From the NCBI GenBank assembly GCA_021300155.1, contig JAJTID010000122.1:1-35745 (forward strand): a DNA stretch of 35,745 nucleotides, read 5' to 3'. Both the position numbers and the translations under genes were made by a program. The notes beneath the pieces are model-generated. The model ran no database searches. It was not told where the DNA came from and saw only the letters and a program-made list of their open reading frames with translations. This document shows positions 1 to 8,746 of the stretch, one piece after another. Positions within the stretch are counted from its first letter, which is position 1. The number at the start of each line of letters is the position of its first letter. This DNA comes from Pirellula sp. (GTDB lineage Bacteria; Planctomycetota; Planctomycetia; Pirellulales; Pirellulaceae).

Positions 1-65
1 GGACAGAGACGAACGTAGTGGACGTCAAATGCTCAAAAACCACCGAAACACTGGGTAAATAGCAA

Positions 66-93
66 AAAAGCCGAGATTCTCATCTCGGCTTTT
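66..93. terminator. Bidirectional Rho-independent terminator
   Basis: A perfect 8-bp GC-rich stem, GCCGAGAT (70-77) and ATCTCGGC (82-89), closes a TCTC loop. It is preceded by an A-run and followed by a T-run, so the arms extend to 12 bp. This is the standard intrinsic terminator form and can work on both strands. It could end a gene beyond the left edge on the plus strand and back up the leftward efflux operon on the minus strand. Confidence 0.8.
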
Positions 94-103
94 GCTGATT
101 ACC

Positions 104-256
104 GAATTGGTCGCAGTTTCGAACCAATTCTGAAAGGCTCCGCGAGCGCAACCCTCTTCGTAACAATACTCTCTGCGCTCGACATTCGCAAACCCTTTAC
201 TTGAAAGGACTTGCGGATTTCGAGACCCGCTCGGTCTGTTTCTCTACGAAGAGGTT
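104..256. repeat. Cluster of nested inverted repeats
   Basis: Several inverted repeats are packed together. GAATTGGT (104-111) pairs with ACCAATTC (123-130). A three-tier imperfect hairpin follows: outer arms CCTCTTCGTA (153-162) and TACGAAGAGG (245-254), middle arms 178-191 and 211-224 (14 positions with one mismatch and one G-T pair), and innermost arms CCTTT (194-198) and AAAGG (204-208). A small GACC/GGTC hairpin at 224-236 sits between the tiers. The result is compatible with a structured RNA or a folded recombination site. No known family was recognised. Confidence 0.6.
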
Positions 257-520
257 CGAACAATGGGTTAACACCCTCTGTTGATGATTTTAGCGACGAT
301 GCTCTTTCGCATCAAGAGGAAGACGCGATCTGTTAGCCATTTCCCCGTTTGTCTTCACCAGCCTATTGCCAAGCCATTCGATCAAAGCGACGCTCTGAAT
401 TGCTATTCTTTCCATAGTTGGGAAGCAACGCTTGTTGGAAAGCAGCTAGATTAGCGTGCATGTTTCGGATTCTCCACGCTCGCCACCGGGCGAGCCAACC
501 TGGTATCGATCGATTCGACG

Positions 521-1624
521 CTACTTGACTAACTGGCACTGGATAGATACTTGGTCGCCGGACCGCTGCTCCCAAAACACGAAAACTTGCGATTCATTTC
601 CGTCACCAACCGCGACGATTGGATCTCGAGCGTTTTCAGAAATTATTCTCGAGTTGCCATTTCCAAGCTTCACCAGTCGCAATTGGCCGTCGCGTTTGGT
701 GAGCCAAACGACGTAAGTCCCGCTCGGGCCGCTTGCGATCCACGGTTGTTCACCGTGCTCCAACATGGTTTCCAGCGAGGCCTCTCCAACGGACGTGAAG
801 ATAGTACCGCCACGACGCCAAGCGGAAACAACTTCGCCCTTCGGTGCGATCGCCAACATGCCTCCGTCCATTGGGCAAGCATTTAAGCTCCAATGTTGGA
901 GTCCAAGTCGTTCTCCGATGCCAAATGTCTCTCCTTGATTGTTGGAAGAAACAAGATACATGTCACGATTCCCCTTTAAAGAGTTTCGAAACAAGATGTG
1001 AACGAAATTACCTTCGGCCACAACCGATGGATGGCAACACTCACAGATACTTCCATCGGGCGATTGGTAAACCAACTGATTCTTACTCCAACTTGCCCCT
1101 TGATCGATCGATTTCGAGGCAAAGAGCTGAGTCCGCTTCGCACGGAGGTCAAGCCAAACGCACCACAATGTTCCATCGTTACTCGATGTCATTGCGTGCA
1201 GGCCCTCCCGCGCCGAGGCCTCAATGTCGTTGACCTTTACTGGGCCAAGCCAGCTCTTTCCACCGTCCAGTGTGCGGTACGCCAAAACGTCCCCATCAGT
1301 GCCTTTACCCTTCGGACCTCCAATTGCAGTGATGACAATAGAATCGCCGGCATGAGCAATCCGAGGACCTCTTCGCATTCCGAGAGACATGTTAGGTACC
1401 CTAAAGGCGACGAGCGGTGAGGGCTTCTCGTCCGATCCAACTCTGCAGTAATAAACGTCATCTCCAACGCCGAATGTAACATGTGCGACACCCCTCGAGT
1501 CCATACTCGCTTGCGGTTGTTTCGGTGATCTCTCGCTGCTTCCCGAGAAGATCGTGAAAGGTTCGGAACCAGAGACCAAAGCGGGAACAAATATTAGAAG
1601 AGCTGCCAAAGTAGTCTTAAGCAT
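521..1624 (-). CDS. Exported sialidase-fold (BNR repeat) protein
   Basis: This 367-residue protein has an N-terminal signal peptide (about 1-20) and looks like a six-bladed beta-propeller of the sialidase/BNR superfamily. Three Asp-box-like motifs are visible: TLDGGKSW at 118-125, SIDQGASW at 172-179, and a degenerate one near 227-234. A CECC cluster at 194-197 followed by His-Pro, and an NACPMDGG segment near 249-256, suggest metal or thiol chemistry. Sialidase activity cannot be claimed because the catalytic residues were not identified. The start overlaps the 3' end of the upstream RND pump gene by 8 nt (ATGCTTAA), which points to translational coupling. It is the last gene of the ECF-led efflux operon. 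A role as a periplasmic scaffold or metal ligand is inferred from context only. Confidence 0.8.
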   Translation of the reverse strand: MLKTTLAALLIFVPALVSGSEPFTIFSGSSERSPKQPQASMDSRGVAHVTFGVGDDVYYCRVGSDEKPSPLVAFRVPNMSLGMRRGPRIAHAGDSIVITAIGGPKGKGTDGDVLAYRTLDGGKSWLGPVKVNDIEASAREGLHAMTSSNDGTLWCVWLDLRAKRTQLFASKSIDQGASWSKNQLVYQSPDGSICECCHPSVVAEGNFVHILFRNSLKGNRDMYLVSSNNQGETFGIGERLGLQHWSLNACPMDGGMLAIAPKGEVVSAWRRGGTIFTSVGEASLETMLEHGEQPWIASGPSGTYVVWLTKRDGQLRLVKLGNGNSRIISENARDPIVAVGDGNESQVFVFWEQRSGDQVSIQCQLVK

Positions 1625-4600
1625 TCGGTGAACTCACTTGGTCTGACCTGGATAGCCCAGAGCCAAAAAGGTGAAAAAGTGCAGGAGTAACGATTTGGTC
1701 TAGAACGGTTGATGCAATCATGCCACCAAACAATACGACGGAAAGCGGATAAAGAATCTCCTTGCCAGGTTCGCCGTACCCGAACAATAAAGGAAGCAGT
1801 CCTACAAAGCTGGTCATCGCTGTCATCATCACTGGTGCAAGGCGCTCTAGGCTTCCACGGATAATCATTTCTTTCCCAAATGGCATGCCGTCAACCTCCA
1901 TCAAGTGTTGATAATGCGAGATCATCATGATGCCGTTACGACTAACAATGCCTATGAGCGTGATGAATCCAACCCAATGCGCCAAAGATAAATGAGTTGC
2001 CTGTATCCAGATACCAGGCCAGAGATACCATGCTTGGCCCGCGAACTCCGAAGCTTCCGGTTTATTCACAATCAGGAGCGCCACAATCGCGCCCAGCGCT
2101 GCCAATGGAACGTTCACAATTACCTGAAGTGCAGAACGCTGCGAGCCGAGGGCTTTCATCAGCAGCAGATAGACGCCGACGATACTCAGTAGTGCAAATC
2201 CCCATAGTCTATAGGTGGCTTGCTGCTGAGCTTCGAATTGTCCGCTGTAGTCGAGATAATACTCACCTGGCAGCGCATGAAGAGATTGCTCAACCGGCTG
2301 GAGTGCTAGTTTGATATCGCGTACAACACTCGCCAAGTCTCGCCCCTGGACATTGCAGAAAACGGCGACTCGTCGTTGAACATGTTCACGATTGAGCACA
2401 TTAGGACCAGTCGTATCCAGGATTTCTGCAACTTGTGACAGCGCGACTTTCGCTCCTGAGGGCGTTTCGAGAATTGTCTCTTCAATCACGTTCGGATCGC
2501 GACGAGACTCCTCGTCGTACCAAACAACCAAACCAAAGTATTTATCCTCTTCAATGATCTGCGAAACGATGGTGCCTTTGAATGCCGTTTCTAAAATTTC
2601 GGCGACATCGCCGGGTGCGAGACCGTAACGCGAAGCTTCTTCACGCTTCACCCGCATTTGCAATTGGGAGATCTCGATCTGAGGTTCGATTTGAAGGTCA
2701 ACTACCCCTTCGATCTCTTGCATGCGTGCCTGGACGTCGTATGCCGCAGTTCGCAATTCTCGTAAGTCCGGGCCAAACACCTTCACAGCGATCTGAGCAC
2801 GAATTCCAGACATCATGTGATCCAGTCGGTGCGAGATCGGTTGGCCGATATTTACTGCCGCACCAGGAATACTCGATATTCGTTCTCGCAGATCGGCGAT
2901 CACAACTTCCTGTGGTCGCCCATGGTACTCAAAACTCCAAAGATGCGCGATCGGAATGGCTCGCAGGATAGTGTTCAGCCAACCTGCTTTCTCTGTCTTG
3001 TGCTGAGCGAATCGCACCTCGAACTCTGTATTGTTCACACCTTCTGCATGCTCATCCAATTCTGCGCGCCCCGTCCTGCGTGCAACTGACAGTACTTCGG
3101 GTACTTCAAGCAAAATCGATTCTACCCCACTAGCGATTCGCTGGCTCTCATCCAGCGAAGTACCCGGTTCAAGACGTAAATTGATAGTTGCTGTTCCTTC
3201 ATTGAACGGAGGCAGAAATTCGCCTCCCATCCATGGCAGTGTTAGACAACTCAATAAGACGAAAACACTAACACCAGCAAGTACGGTTCGAGGGCGGTTA
3301 AGCGTCCAGCGAAGTACGCGCTCGTCCCAGTGTTTCAACCAACGCATGATGAATGGTTCGCGTTTTTCAGCGAGAAACGGTGCGCGAGGTAGTAGAACGC
3401 TTGCAAGTACGGGTGTGAAAGTTAATGAAACCACCAAGGAGCAGAGTAATGCCACGATGTAAGCGACCCCAAGAGGAGCGAACAATCGTCCTTCGATGCC
3501 TGCCATCATAAACAACGGCAATACTACCAGAACCACAATTAGCGTCGCATAAACAATGGAGTTACGGACTTCACTGGAAGCCAAGAAGATAACTTCTAGA
3601 GCCGGTTTCTGAGAATCTGAAGGTAACTGCTTATTCTCACGCAATCGTCGGTAAATGTTCTCAACATCAACGATTGAGTCATCCACTAGGTCGCCAATCG
3701 CAACGGCAATCCCCCCCAAAGTCATCGTGTTGATCGTGATTCCAAACATATAGAAAACGATTACTGTCAATAGGATCGATAGCGGCATAGACGTTAGTGA
3801 GCTGATGCTAGTGCGAAAGTTGCCCATCAAAAGGAACAGAATCACTACGACCCAAATCGCACCGTCGCGTACCGCTTCGCTGACGTTGTCAACCGCTGCT
3901 TCAATGAAGTGACTTTGGCGAAAAATCTCGGATTCAATTTTGATATCGTCTGGTAATTCTTTTTGAAGCGAGACGAGCACCTCATTGATCCTGTGATCAA
4001 GTTTGATCGTGTCAGCCTCTGGCTGTTTCTGTATCGTCAGCATGACCGCCGTACCGCCTCGCAACTCTTGGTAGGGCTTTGCATGGGAATGCGACTGTTG
4101 ACTTGACGACTTGGGAGAAAGGTGCGAACCATCGTTCATGTGCGCATGGGTAGCGTCATGACTCACCGCAAAGTTCACGTCCGGTTCGATCTTCACTACA
4201 GCGGAAGCATCGCCGCGTTTAACTGGCCCACCGAGCCTCACGTCAGCCACATCGCCGATGCGAATTGGCACTTGGTCGCGCCAGAGAATGGGAGTCGCTG
4301 CTACTTCGTCCAGCGTTAGAGACTGCCCTTGAATTCGAAGCAACGATTCTTTCTCACCGCGGCTCATCACACCACCGCCAGCGAGAACGTTGGCTTTCGT
4401 CGTTGCATCTGTTAGTTGTGCCAATGTCACGTTGCGAGCAGCTAGACGCGAGGGGGAAGTTAGCACTTGGAACTGCTTCAGAATTCCTCCCATTACGGAG
4501 ACTTGAGACACGCCCTCAACCGCTAGTAGACGATTTCGGACCGTGAACTCGCCAATCGTCCGAAGTTCCATCGCTTTCGCATTGGCTTCATCCGGTGTGT

Positions 4601-5051
4601 TTGGTTTGAAATCGCTACGCAATGCTAACAGCATGATTTCGCCCATGATTGACGAAATGGGTGCAAGAGTAGGATTCGTGTTAGGTGGTAGTTTCGACTG
4701 GGCTAGTTGAAGCTTTTCGTTGACGATCTGACGGTCTATAAATATGTCCGTGCCCCACTCGAATTCGACCCAGATGATTGATAAACCAATCGCTGAAGAA
4801 GAGCGAACGCGTTTTACACCCGTCGCACCATTTAGCAGCAACTCGATGGGGCGAGTTACTAGCACCTCCACTTCTTCTGGCGCGAATCCCGGTGCCTCGG
4901 TCATAATCGTGACCGTCGGGCGATTTAGATCGGGGAAAACATCGACTGGCATTGTCTGAAGTAGTGATGCTCCAATTAACATCACCAGCAAAGACGCAAT
5001 CGCGACGATGGCGCGGTTTTGAAGTGAAAAACGTATAATGGTATCGAGCAA
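1617..5051 (-). CDS. CzcA/CusA-family RND metal efflux pump, His-rich insertion
   Basis: This 1144-residue inner-membrane proton antiporter belongs to the heavy-metal-efflux RND family. It has one N-terminal membrane helix, two large periplasmic loops and C-terminal helix bundles. The helix-4 proton-relay motif reads LVDDSIVDVEN near residues 448-460, the same subtype as the third pump of the window and unlike the DFG subtype of the second. The start is TTG at 5051: the N-terminus (LDTIIRFSLQ) matches its paralogue, and GAGG lies about 8 nt upstream, overlapping the adaptor's stop. Residues about 297-325 of the first periplasmic loop form an extra segment with six histidines. The family's usual length is about 1030-1070, so the excess is largely this insert. 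The substrate is probably a divalent or monovalent soft metal; the exact ion cannot be read from the sequence. Confidence 0.93.
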   Translation of the reverse strand: MLDTIIRFSLQNRAIVAIASLLVMLIGASLLQTMPVDVFPDLNRPTVTIMTEAPGFAPEEVEVLVTRPIELLLNGATGVKRVRSSSAIGLSIIWVEFEWGTDIFIDRQIVNEKLQLAQSKLPPNTNPTLAPISSIMGEIMLLALRSDFKPNTPDEANAKAMELRTIGEFTVRNRLLAVEGVSQVSVMGGILKQFQVLTSPSRLAARNVTLAQLTDATTKANVLAGGGVMSRGEKESLLRIQGQSLTLDEVAATPILWRDQVPIRIGDVADVRLGGPVKRGDASAVVKIEPDVNFAVSHDATHAHMNDGSHLSPKSSSQQSHSHAKPYQELRGGTAVMLTIQKQPEADTIKLDHRINEVLVSLQKELPDDIKIESEIFRQSHFIEAAVDNVSEAVRDGAIWVVVILFLLMGNFRTSISSLTSMPLSILLTVIVFYMFGITINTMTLGGIAVAIGDLVDDSIVDVENIYRRLRENKQLPSDSQKPALEVIFLASSEVRNSIVYATLIVVLVVLPLFMMAGIEGRLFAPLGVAYIVALLCSLVVSLTFTPVLASVLLPRAPFLAEKREPFIMRWLKHWDERVLRWTLNRPRTVLAGVSVFVLLSCLTLPWMGGEFLPPFNEGTATINLRLEPGTSLDESQRIASGVESILLEVPEVLSVARRTGRAELDEHAEGVNNTEFEVRFAQHKTEKAGWLNTILRAIPIAHLWSFEYHGRPQEVVIADLRERISSIPGAAVNIGQPISHRLDHMMSGIRAQIAVKVFGPDLRELRTAAYDVQARMQEIEGVVDLQIEPQIEISQLQMRVKREEASRYGLAPGDVAEILETAFKGTIVSQIIEEDKYFGLVVWYDEESRRDPNVIEETILETPSGAKVALSQVAEILDTTGPNVLNREHVQRRVAVFCNVQGRDLASVVRDIKLALQPVEQSLHALPGEYYLDYSGQFEAQQQATYRLWGFALLSIVGVYLLLMKALGSQRSALQVIVNVPLAALGAIVALLIVNKPEASEFAGQAWYLWPGIWIQATHLSLAHWVGFITLIGIVSRNGIMMISHYQHLMEVDGMPFGKEMIIRGSLERLAPVMMTAMTSFVGLLPLLFGYGEPGKEILYPLSVVLFGGMIASTVLDQIVTPALFHLFGSGLSRSDQVSSPNA

Positions 5052-5056
5052 GTGAA

Positions 5057-7282
5057 CTACCTCAAAGATGCGAAGGCCGTCTGCAGCTCTCGACTACCAA
5101 CGGTTACAACCGACTCACCAGCTTCGATACCAGAAACAATCTCGGTATACTGTCCATCGGTCTGACCAATAGTTACGCGTCGTCGCTCCATATTGCCGTC
5201 GTTCTTTCGAACAAAGCTAAAAAGGTGCAGTCCATCACGGAGAATTGCAGATGCAGGAATTGCTAAACGCGAACTCTTGGTTCCCACTGGCAGGCCGACT
5301 GTCATTAACGCGCCGGAGCTAAATTGTGGGATATTGGAATCGTCTACGCGGGGAGTTTTTGGAGTGAACCATATTCGCTGCGTTCTTGTGGACTCGCTTA
5401 GCGTTGGCCCAATTCGCGAAAGAACGACTGGAAGCCTTACTTCTGAGTCGGCGAGCAGGGATGCTACTCCAACTGCATCGACAGACATAGAAGCAACCTC
5501 TCTCGAAGGTACCTGGGCCTCGATCCAAAACGATTGCAAATCTTGGATTTCTACAAGAGGTTGATTGGCCGTTACGGTTTCACCGAGCGTGACCACAGAT
5601 GAGGCAATTCTCCCACTGATATTGGCACGAATTGGCAGGTAGTCTAGTATCCGTCGTTGATTGGCGATGGAGTCGATTTCGCTATCTGATAAACTCAACG
5701 TGGCGAGTTGTCGTCGCAGGCTTTGGGCACGTATCTCAAGTTGCTCCGCTTGTGCGCGTGTCTCCAAAACCAAGCGCATCGAGACCGCGTCTCCCTTGAC
5801 GCTTTCCAGCCGATCGGCGCGACGACGGGACAAGTCTGAGTCCAACGAGGTACTAATCAAGTCAAGCTGTAGCTTGTAGAATTCAGGTGAGGTGATCTCC
5901 ATTAGTTTATCGCCTTTTTTCACAGACCGGCCAGGACTTAGCGAATGGGACTGAACAGTTCCGTTCAACTGCGTCGTAAGGACACTTCGATTTTCGGGAG
6001 GCAAGGTAACTACCGCAGGAAGTTGAAGTGTTTTTGATACATCGCGATAACCAGCAGCCTCCGTTCGGATTCCCAAGCGTTGCTGTTCTTGGGCTGAGAG
6101 TCTTAGCACACCGAGGAAGAATAAACTCGAAAGCTCGTGGCCGCCTCTAACAACGACTCGATCGCCGGGAAATATCTCCCCTTGAATTACTTCAACCATT
6201 GATTCGGAGCTATGACCATCCGTCAATTTGCGACTACCAAGCCGCACGGTCCTCTTACGATACTCAGCGGTCGACCGAGTCGATGCTTCCTCGACAAAAA
6301 GATAGCTTTGTAGACCGTCGCTGTGTATAGCCCGTTGCGGAACTGCAATCGTGTCCGCTTGTTCCGATGTGTATATCGTTGCCGAGCCTACAAGCCCTGG
6401 AATGACCGAAGGATGATTCAATGTCACCCATGCTGATATCACTTGCGTTTTTGAGTCGAGAACCGCGTCCATTCGATCGATGACTCCCTCTACAGATAGG
6501 GATGAACTCGGAAAATGGACGCTTACTCGATTGCCCACTTTAACGTTGAATATGTCCTTCTCAAGTAATTGGAGGCGTACCCAAACTTCGTCGGTATTCA
6601 CGATTTCAAAAAGATGCTCGAACGCTTCAACGTACTTACCTTCAGCTAAGTCGGAGTGGAGAATGCGTCCGCCAATCGGTGATCGAAGAGGGAAAAGCAG
6701 TTCGCTCGAGGGATCGAGTTGAGAACTTTGAAGTGAAACTCCGAGCGTGCGCGCTCGCAGTTCCGATACCTCCAAGCGATTTCGGCTTTGCTCTACCGCA
6801 TTCTCGATATCCAAAAGACGCTGCATTGGTACTGCGCCCGCTTGCGCAGAAGGTCTTGTCATCTCCAACAGGCGAAGGTTTAAAGCTAAATCATTCTTTG
6901 CCTGGAGAAAATCAAGTCGTACCAACTCAAGTTCTCTGCTACTCATCTCGGCGACTACCTGATTCTTTTCAACCAAATCTCCTGGTCGAACAAGAAGTTT
7001 GGAGATGCGTCCAGCTATCTGAGCTGACCCAAACGCTTTGGCCTGCCAAGGAGTCACTGATTCCGCATATACGTTCATTTTCGAAGCAACTGTGCCAACA
7101 ACAACCTCTTCTGACAGAAGCCCAATCGCACTTCGCGCTTGCCCAGAAAGCGTCACATAACCGTTCTGAGTATCGACTTGAACTCCTTTTGTCGGAAGTG
7201 GTTGATGACCCTCGTGGGCATAGCATATTGAACTTGTAGTTAGCCAAAATATGCTCAAAAGACCGCTCTTCAATATGCTCAC
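5057..7282 (-). CDS. Tandem-fused double RND periplasmic adaptor
   Basis: At 741 residues this is about twice the usual length of a membrane-fusion protein (CzcB/CusB family). It reads as two complete adaptor modules in series. Module 1 (about 30-370) and module 2 (about 375-741) each begin with a short beta segment ending in a GI/GL step, followed by a lipoyl half (SAQIAGRISKLLVRPGDLVEKNQ; TQLNGTVQSHSLSPG), a helical hairpin, a second lipoyl half (LRSPIGGRIL; IRANISGRIASSVV), a beta-barrel and a membrane-proximal domain. A signal peptide ends near residue 22, followed by HEGH. The start is GTG at 7282, with GAGG 6 nt upstream. It ends 5 nt before the RND pump gene. Adaptors normally work as six subunits per trimeric pump, so a fused pair implies three chains per pump (inference). 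Confidence 0.9.
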   Translation of the reverse strand: MSILKSGLLSIFWLTTSSICYAHEGHQPLPTKGVQVDTQNGYVTLSGQARSAIGLLSEEVVVGTVASKMNVYAESVTPWQAKAFGSAQIAGRISKLLVRPGDLVEKNQVVAEMSSRELELVRLDFLQAKNDLALNLRLLEMTRPSAQAGAVPMQRLLDIENAVEQSRNRLEVSELRARTLGVSLQSSQLDPSSELLFPLRSPIGGRILHSDLAEGKYVEAFEHLFEIVNTDEVWVRLQLLEKDIFNVKVGNRVSVHFPSSSLSVEGVIDRMDAVLDSKTQVISAWVTLNHPSVIPGLVGSATIYTSEQADTIAVPQRAIHSDGLQSYLFVEEASTRSTAEYRKRTVRLGSRKLTDGHSSESMVEVIQGEIFPGDRVVVRGGHELSSLFFLGVLRLSAQEQQRLGIRTEAAGYRDVSKTLQLPAVVTLPPENRSVLTTQLNGTVQSHSLSPGRSVKKGDKLMEITSPEFYKLQLDLISTSLDSDLSRRRADRLESVKGDAVSMRLVLETRAQAEQLEIRAQSLRRQLATLSLSDSEIDSIANQRRILDYLPIRANISGRIASSVVTLGETVTANQPLVEIQDLQSFWIEAQVPSREVASMSVDAVGVASLLADSEVRLPVVLSRIGPTLSESTRTQRIWFTPKTPRVDDSNIPQFSSGALMTVGLPVGTKSSRLAIPASAILRDGLHLFSFVRKNDGNMERRRVTIGQTDGQYTEIVSGIEAGESVVTVGSRELQTAFASLR

Positions 7283-7297
7283 GACTTACCTCGCAAA

Positions 7298-8212
7298 CTA
7301 CTTCACAAACGAATCGGGTTCAGGCAACGCATCGGATGAAGCTTTGGCTGTTTTGAGATACTCGTCAACGCAGGGTGGACAGCAAAACTGGTAAGGTTTG
7401 CCGTCAATAACCCAAGTAAAGTTCGGGTTCGCCTTGGTCTCTGTGATGGGACAGATTCGATCACCAGGCTTTGGATTCATATCGTGTGCGGACTTGATCC
7501 CCTTGAACTTCTGGGACGCTGTTACGTTTCCGTTAGCCGTAATATCAGCCGCTGTGTATCGTCCGCCGGGAGTAAGATAGAGTTCCCTCTCCGCATCATC
7601 CGCCAGCTTATCGGGCATATCGGGAGAATTTCCATGGCTCTCTTCACCCGAGACAAATCCAAGCCGGAATCGTTCGCCATCAATTCGAATATTCGGAATG
7701 GTCACGTCCAGTTTTCGGCCGACTAATTCCTTTGGCAACTTGCCAACGAAAAGCGACGTTTTTCCATTGCCATCGCCATCCTGCGGAGTCGGCTCGAAGG
7801 CAATGGCTTTAGAATCCGCATCACCGTCCGCTTTCACGAATCCCTTCAGCGTTTGACTCTCGACATCGATGACGCGACTCTCGTCCTTTCCAAGAGTGTA
7901 TAGTCGAATCGCCCCTTCAGAGTCGACAACTGCTTCAACATGGTAACTGTCTCGCCCTAACGAAACCATGATTCCACCATGTGCACCGGCTTTGTGCCCG
8001 TGTTCGGCGTCGGAATCTCCCGGCACGGACGAAGCCAGCGACGCTTCGGATGTCTTGTTGTTCGCAGTTAGGCTTGTTCGAGCCATATCTTTCTGAGAAT
8101 TCTTAGCGGCCGAAACGTCCTGTTGATTCGTTGGTTTGCATCCAGCGAGGAACAGCACGCCTAGAGCCGAACTCGCAACCAAACTTAAAAGAAGACATTT
8201 GCTTTTTGTCAT
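7298..8212 (-). CDS. Lipoprotein with beta domain and C-terminal TRASH-like motif
   Basis: This 304-residue lipoprotein has the lipobox LFLAGC (Cys at about 25). The middle region contains an H-x3-A-H-G-G motif followed by a beta-rich domain that resembles the lipoprotein at 33445-33975. Such small proteins recur beside planctomycete RND metal pumps. The C-terminus carries a TRASH/YHS-type metal-binding pattern: Cys254 in CPIT, then CCPPC at 277-281, with 22 residues between Cys254 and Cys277. It lies 15 nt upstream of the double adaptor and 30 nt downstream of the two-TRASH protein, so it belongs to the same operon. The likely role is metal capture or hand-over at the periplasmic face of the pump. 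The start codon is supported by the signal peptide; the ribosome-binding site is weak. Confidence 0.85.
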   Translation of the reverse strand: MTKSKCLLLSLVASSALGVLFLAGCKPTNQQDVSAAKNSQKDMARTSLTANNKTSEASLASSVPGDSDAEHGHKAGAHGGIMVSLGRDSYHVEAVVDSEGAIRLYTLGKDESRVIDVESQTLKGFVKADGDADSKAIAFEPTPQDGDGNGKTSLFVGKLPKELVGRKLDVTIPNIRIDGERFRLGFVSGEESHGNSPDMPDKLADDAERELYLTPGGRYTAADITANGNVTASQKFKGIKSAHDMNPKPGDRICPITETKANPNFTWVIDGKPYQFCCPPCVDEYLKTAKASSDALPEPDSFVK

Positions 8213-8242
8213 TTTTGGACCCTGGTTATTTGTGGAATGGAA

Positions 8243-8713
8243 CTATTTCTTGAGCGAGGCTTCGTAAAGATCGTCAAGCTTGGCAAGAAATTTCTCTGGC
8301 GCAGCCGTCATTTTCTTTACACAGGGAGGACAGCAAACATAAAAGAAATGACCTTCCACAATCCCATGCTTGGACTTCTCGGAGACTTCATTGTCGGTCA
8401 TCACGAGACAATGCCCTTGAGCCTTCGCAAAGTTACTCCGAATCTTGTCGAGATACTTTGCGTCGGGCTTTGACTTCAAACAATCTGCGCAACAGACATA
8501 GAGAATTTCCTTGGTCTCTGGATCAGTCATCTTGACTGGCTTTGCATGGCTAGTCAGCGATTCGCCGGAGACTGGACAGATTGCTTGTACTGAGATTCTT
8601 AGTCGCTCGCGGCGTTGCTCTGGACTTTCCTTTTGTGGTTCATCCGCAAAGGAAAATCCAACCAGACAAACCGAAACAGCGATCACAAAAAACTTACCAA
8701 ATGCACGAATCAT
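8243..8713 (-). CDS. Exported protein with two TRASH-like metal-binding motifs
   Basis: This 156-residue secreted protein has a signal peptide at about 1-23. Two copies of a Cys pattern are seen: C46 PVSG ... C74 C75 xx C78, and C102 LVM ... C127 C128 PP C131. This is the arrangement of TRASH/YHS domains, which bind soft metals in metal-resistance proteins. An in-frame ATG 30 nt upstream (8743) is rejected because AAGAGG lies just before the ATG at 8713 and the signal peptide begins there. The second motif closely matches the C-terminus of the next gene (YxxCCPPCV in both), suggesting that the two proteins share a motif by duplication. A periplasmic metal-binding function is inferred. Confidence 0.85.
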   Translation of the reverse strand: MIRAFGKFFVIAVSVCLVGFSFADEPQKESPEQRRERLRISVQAICPVSGESLTSHAKPVKMTDPETKEILYVCCADCLKSKPDAKYLDKIRSNFAKAQGHCLVMTDNEVSEKSKHGIVEGHFFYVCCPPCVKKMTAAPEKFLAKLDDLYEASLKK

Positions 8714-8746
8714 CTTAACCTCTTCATACTTGAAAACGAACACTAA

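Larger units (their letters stand above)
1..520. other. Gene-free left end with terminator and hairpins
   Basis: No open frame here has coding character. The stretch lies downstream of the leftward efflux operon, whose last stop is at 521. It holds a terminator-like hairpin near the left edge, a cluster of inverted repeats from 104 to 256 and a GC-rich hairpin at 478-495. The GC-rich hairpin has 7-bp arms GCTCGCC/GGCGAGC and begins about 26 nt past the operon's final stop codon. It could end the operon transcript, although no T-run follows it on the minus strand. A short minus-strand frame at 363-575 overlaps the end of the sialidase-like gene and is judged spurious. Confidence 0.6.

Noticed and set aside
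104-256. Possible tRNA or integron attC site in the hairpin cluster
   Set aside because: No cloverleaf with anticodon and T-arm could be drawn on either strand, and the ends do not match the RYYYAAC/GTTRRRY core of attC sites.
363-575. 70-residue minus-strand frame past the sialidase-like gene
   Set aside because: It overlaps the end of a well-supported gene, has no ribosome site and no recognisable composition.
998-1420. 140-residue plus-strand frame opposite the sialidase-like gene
   Set aside because: It is antisense to a gene with signal peptide and Asp boxes, and shows no domain of its own.
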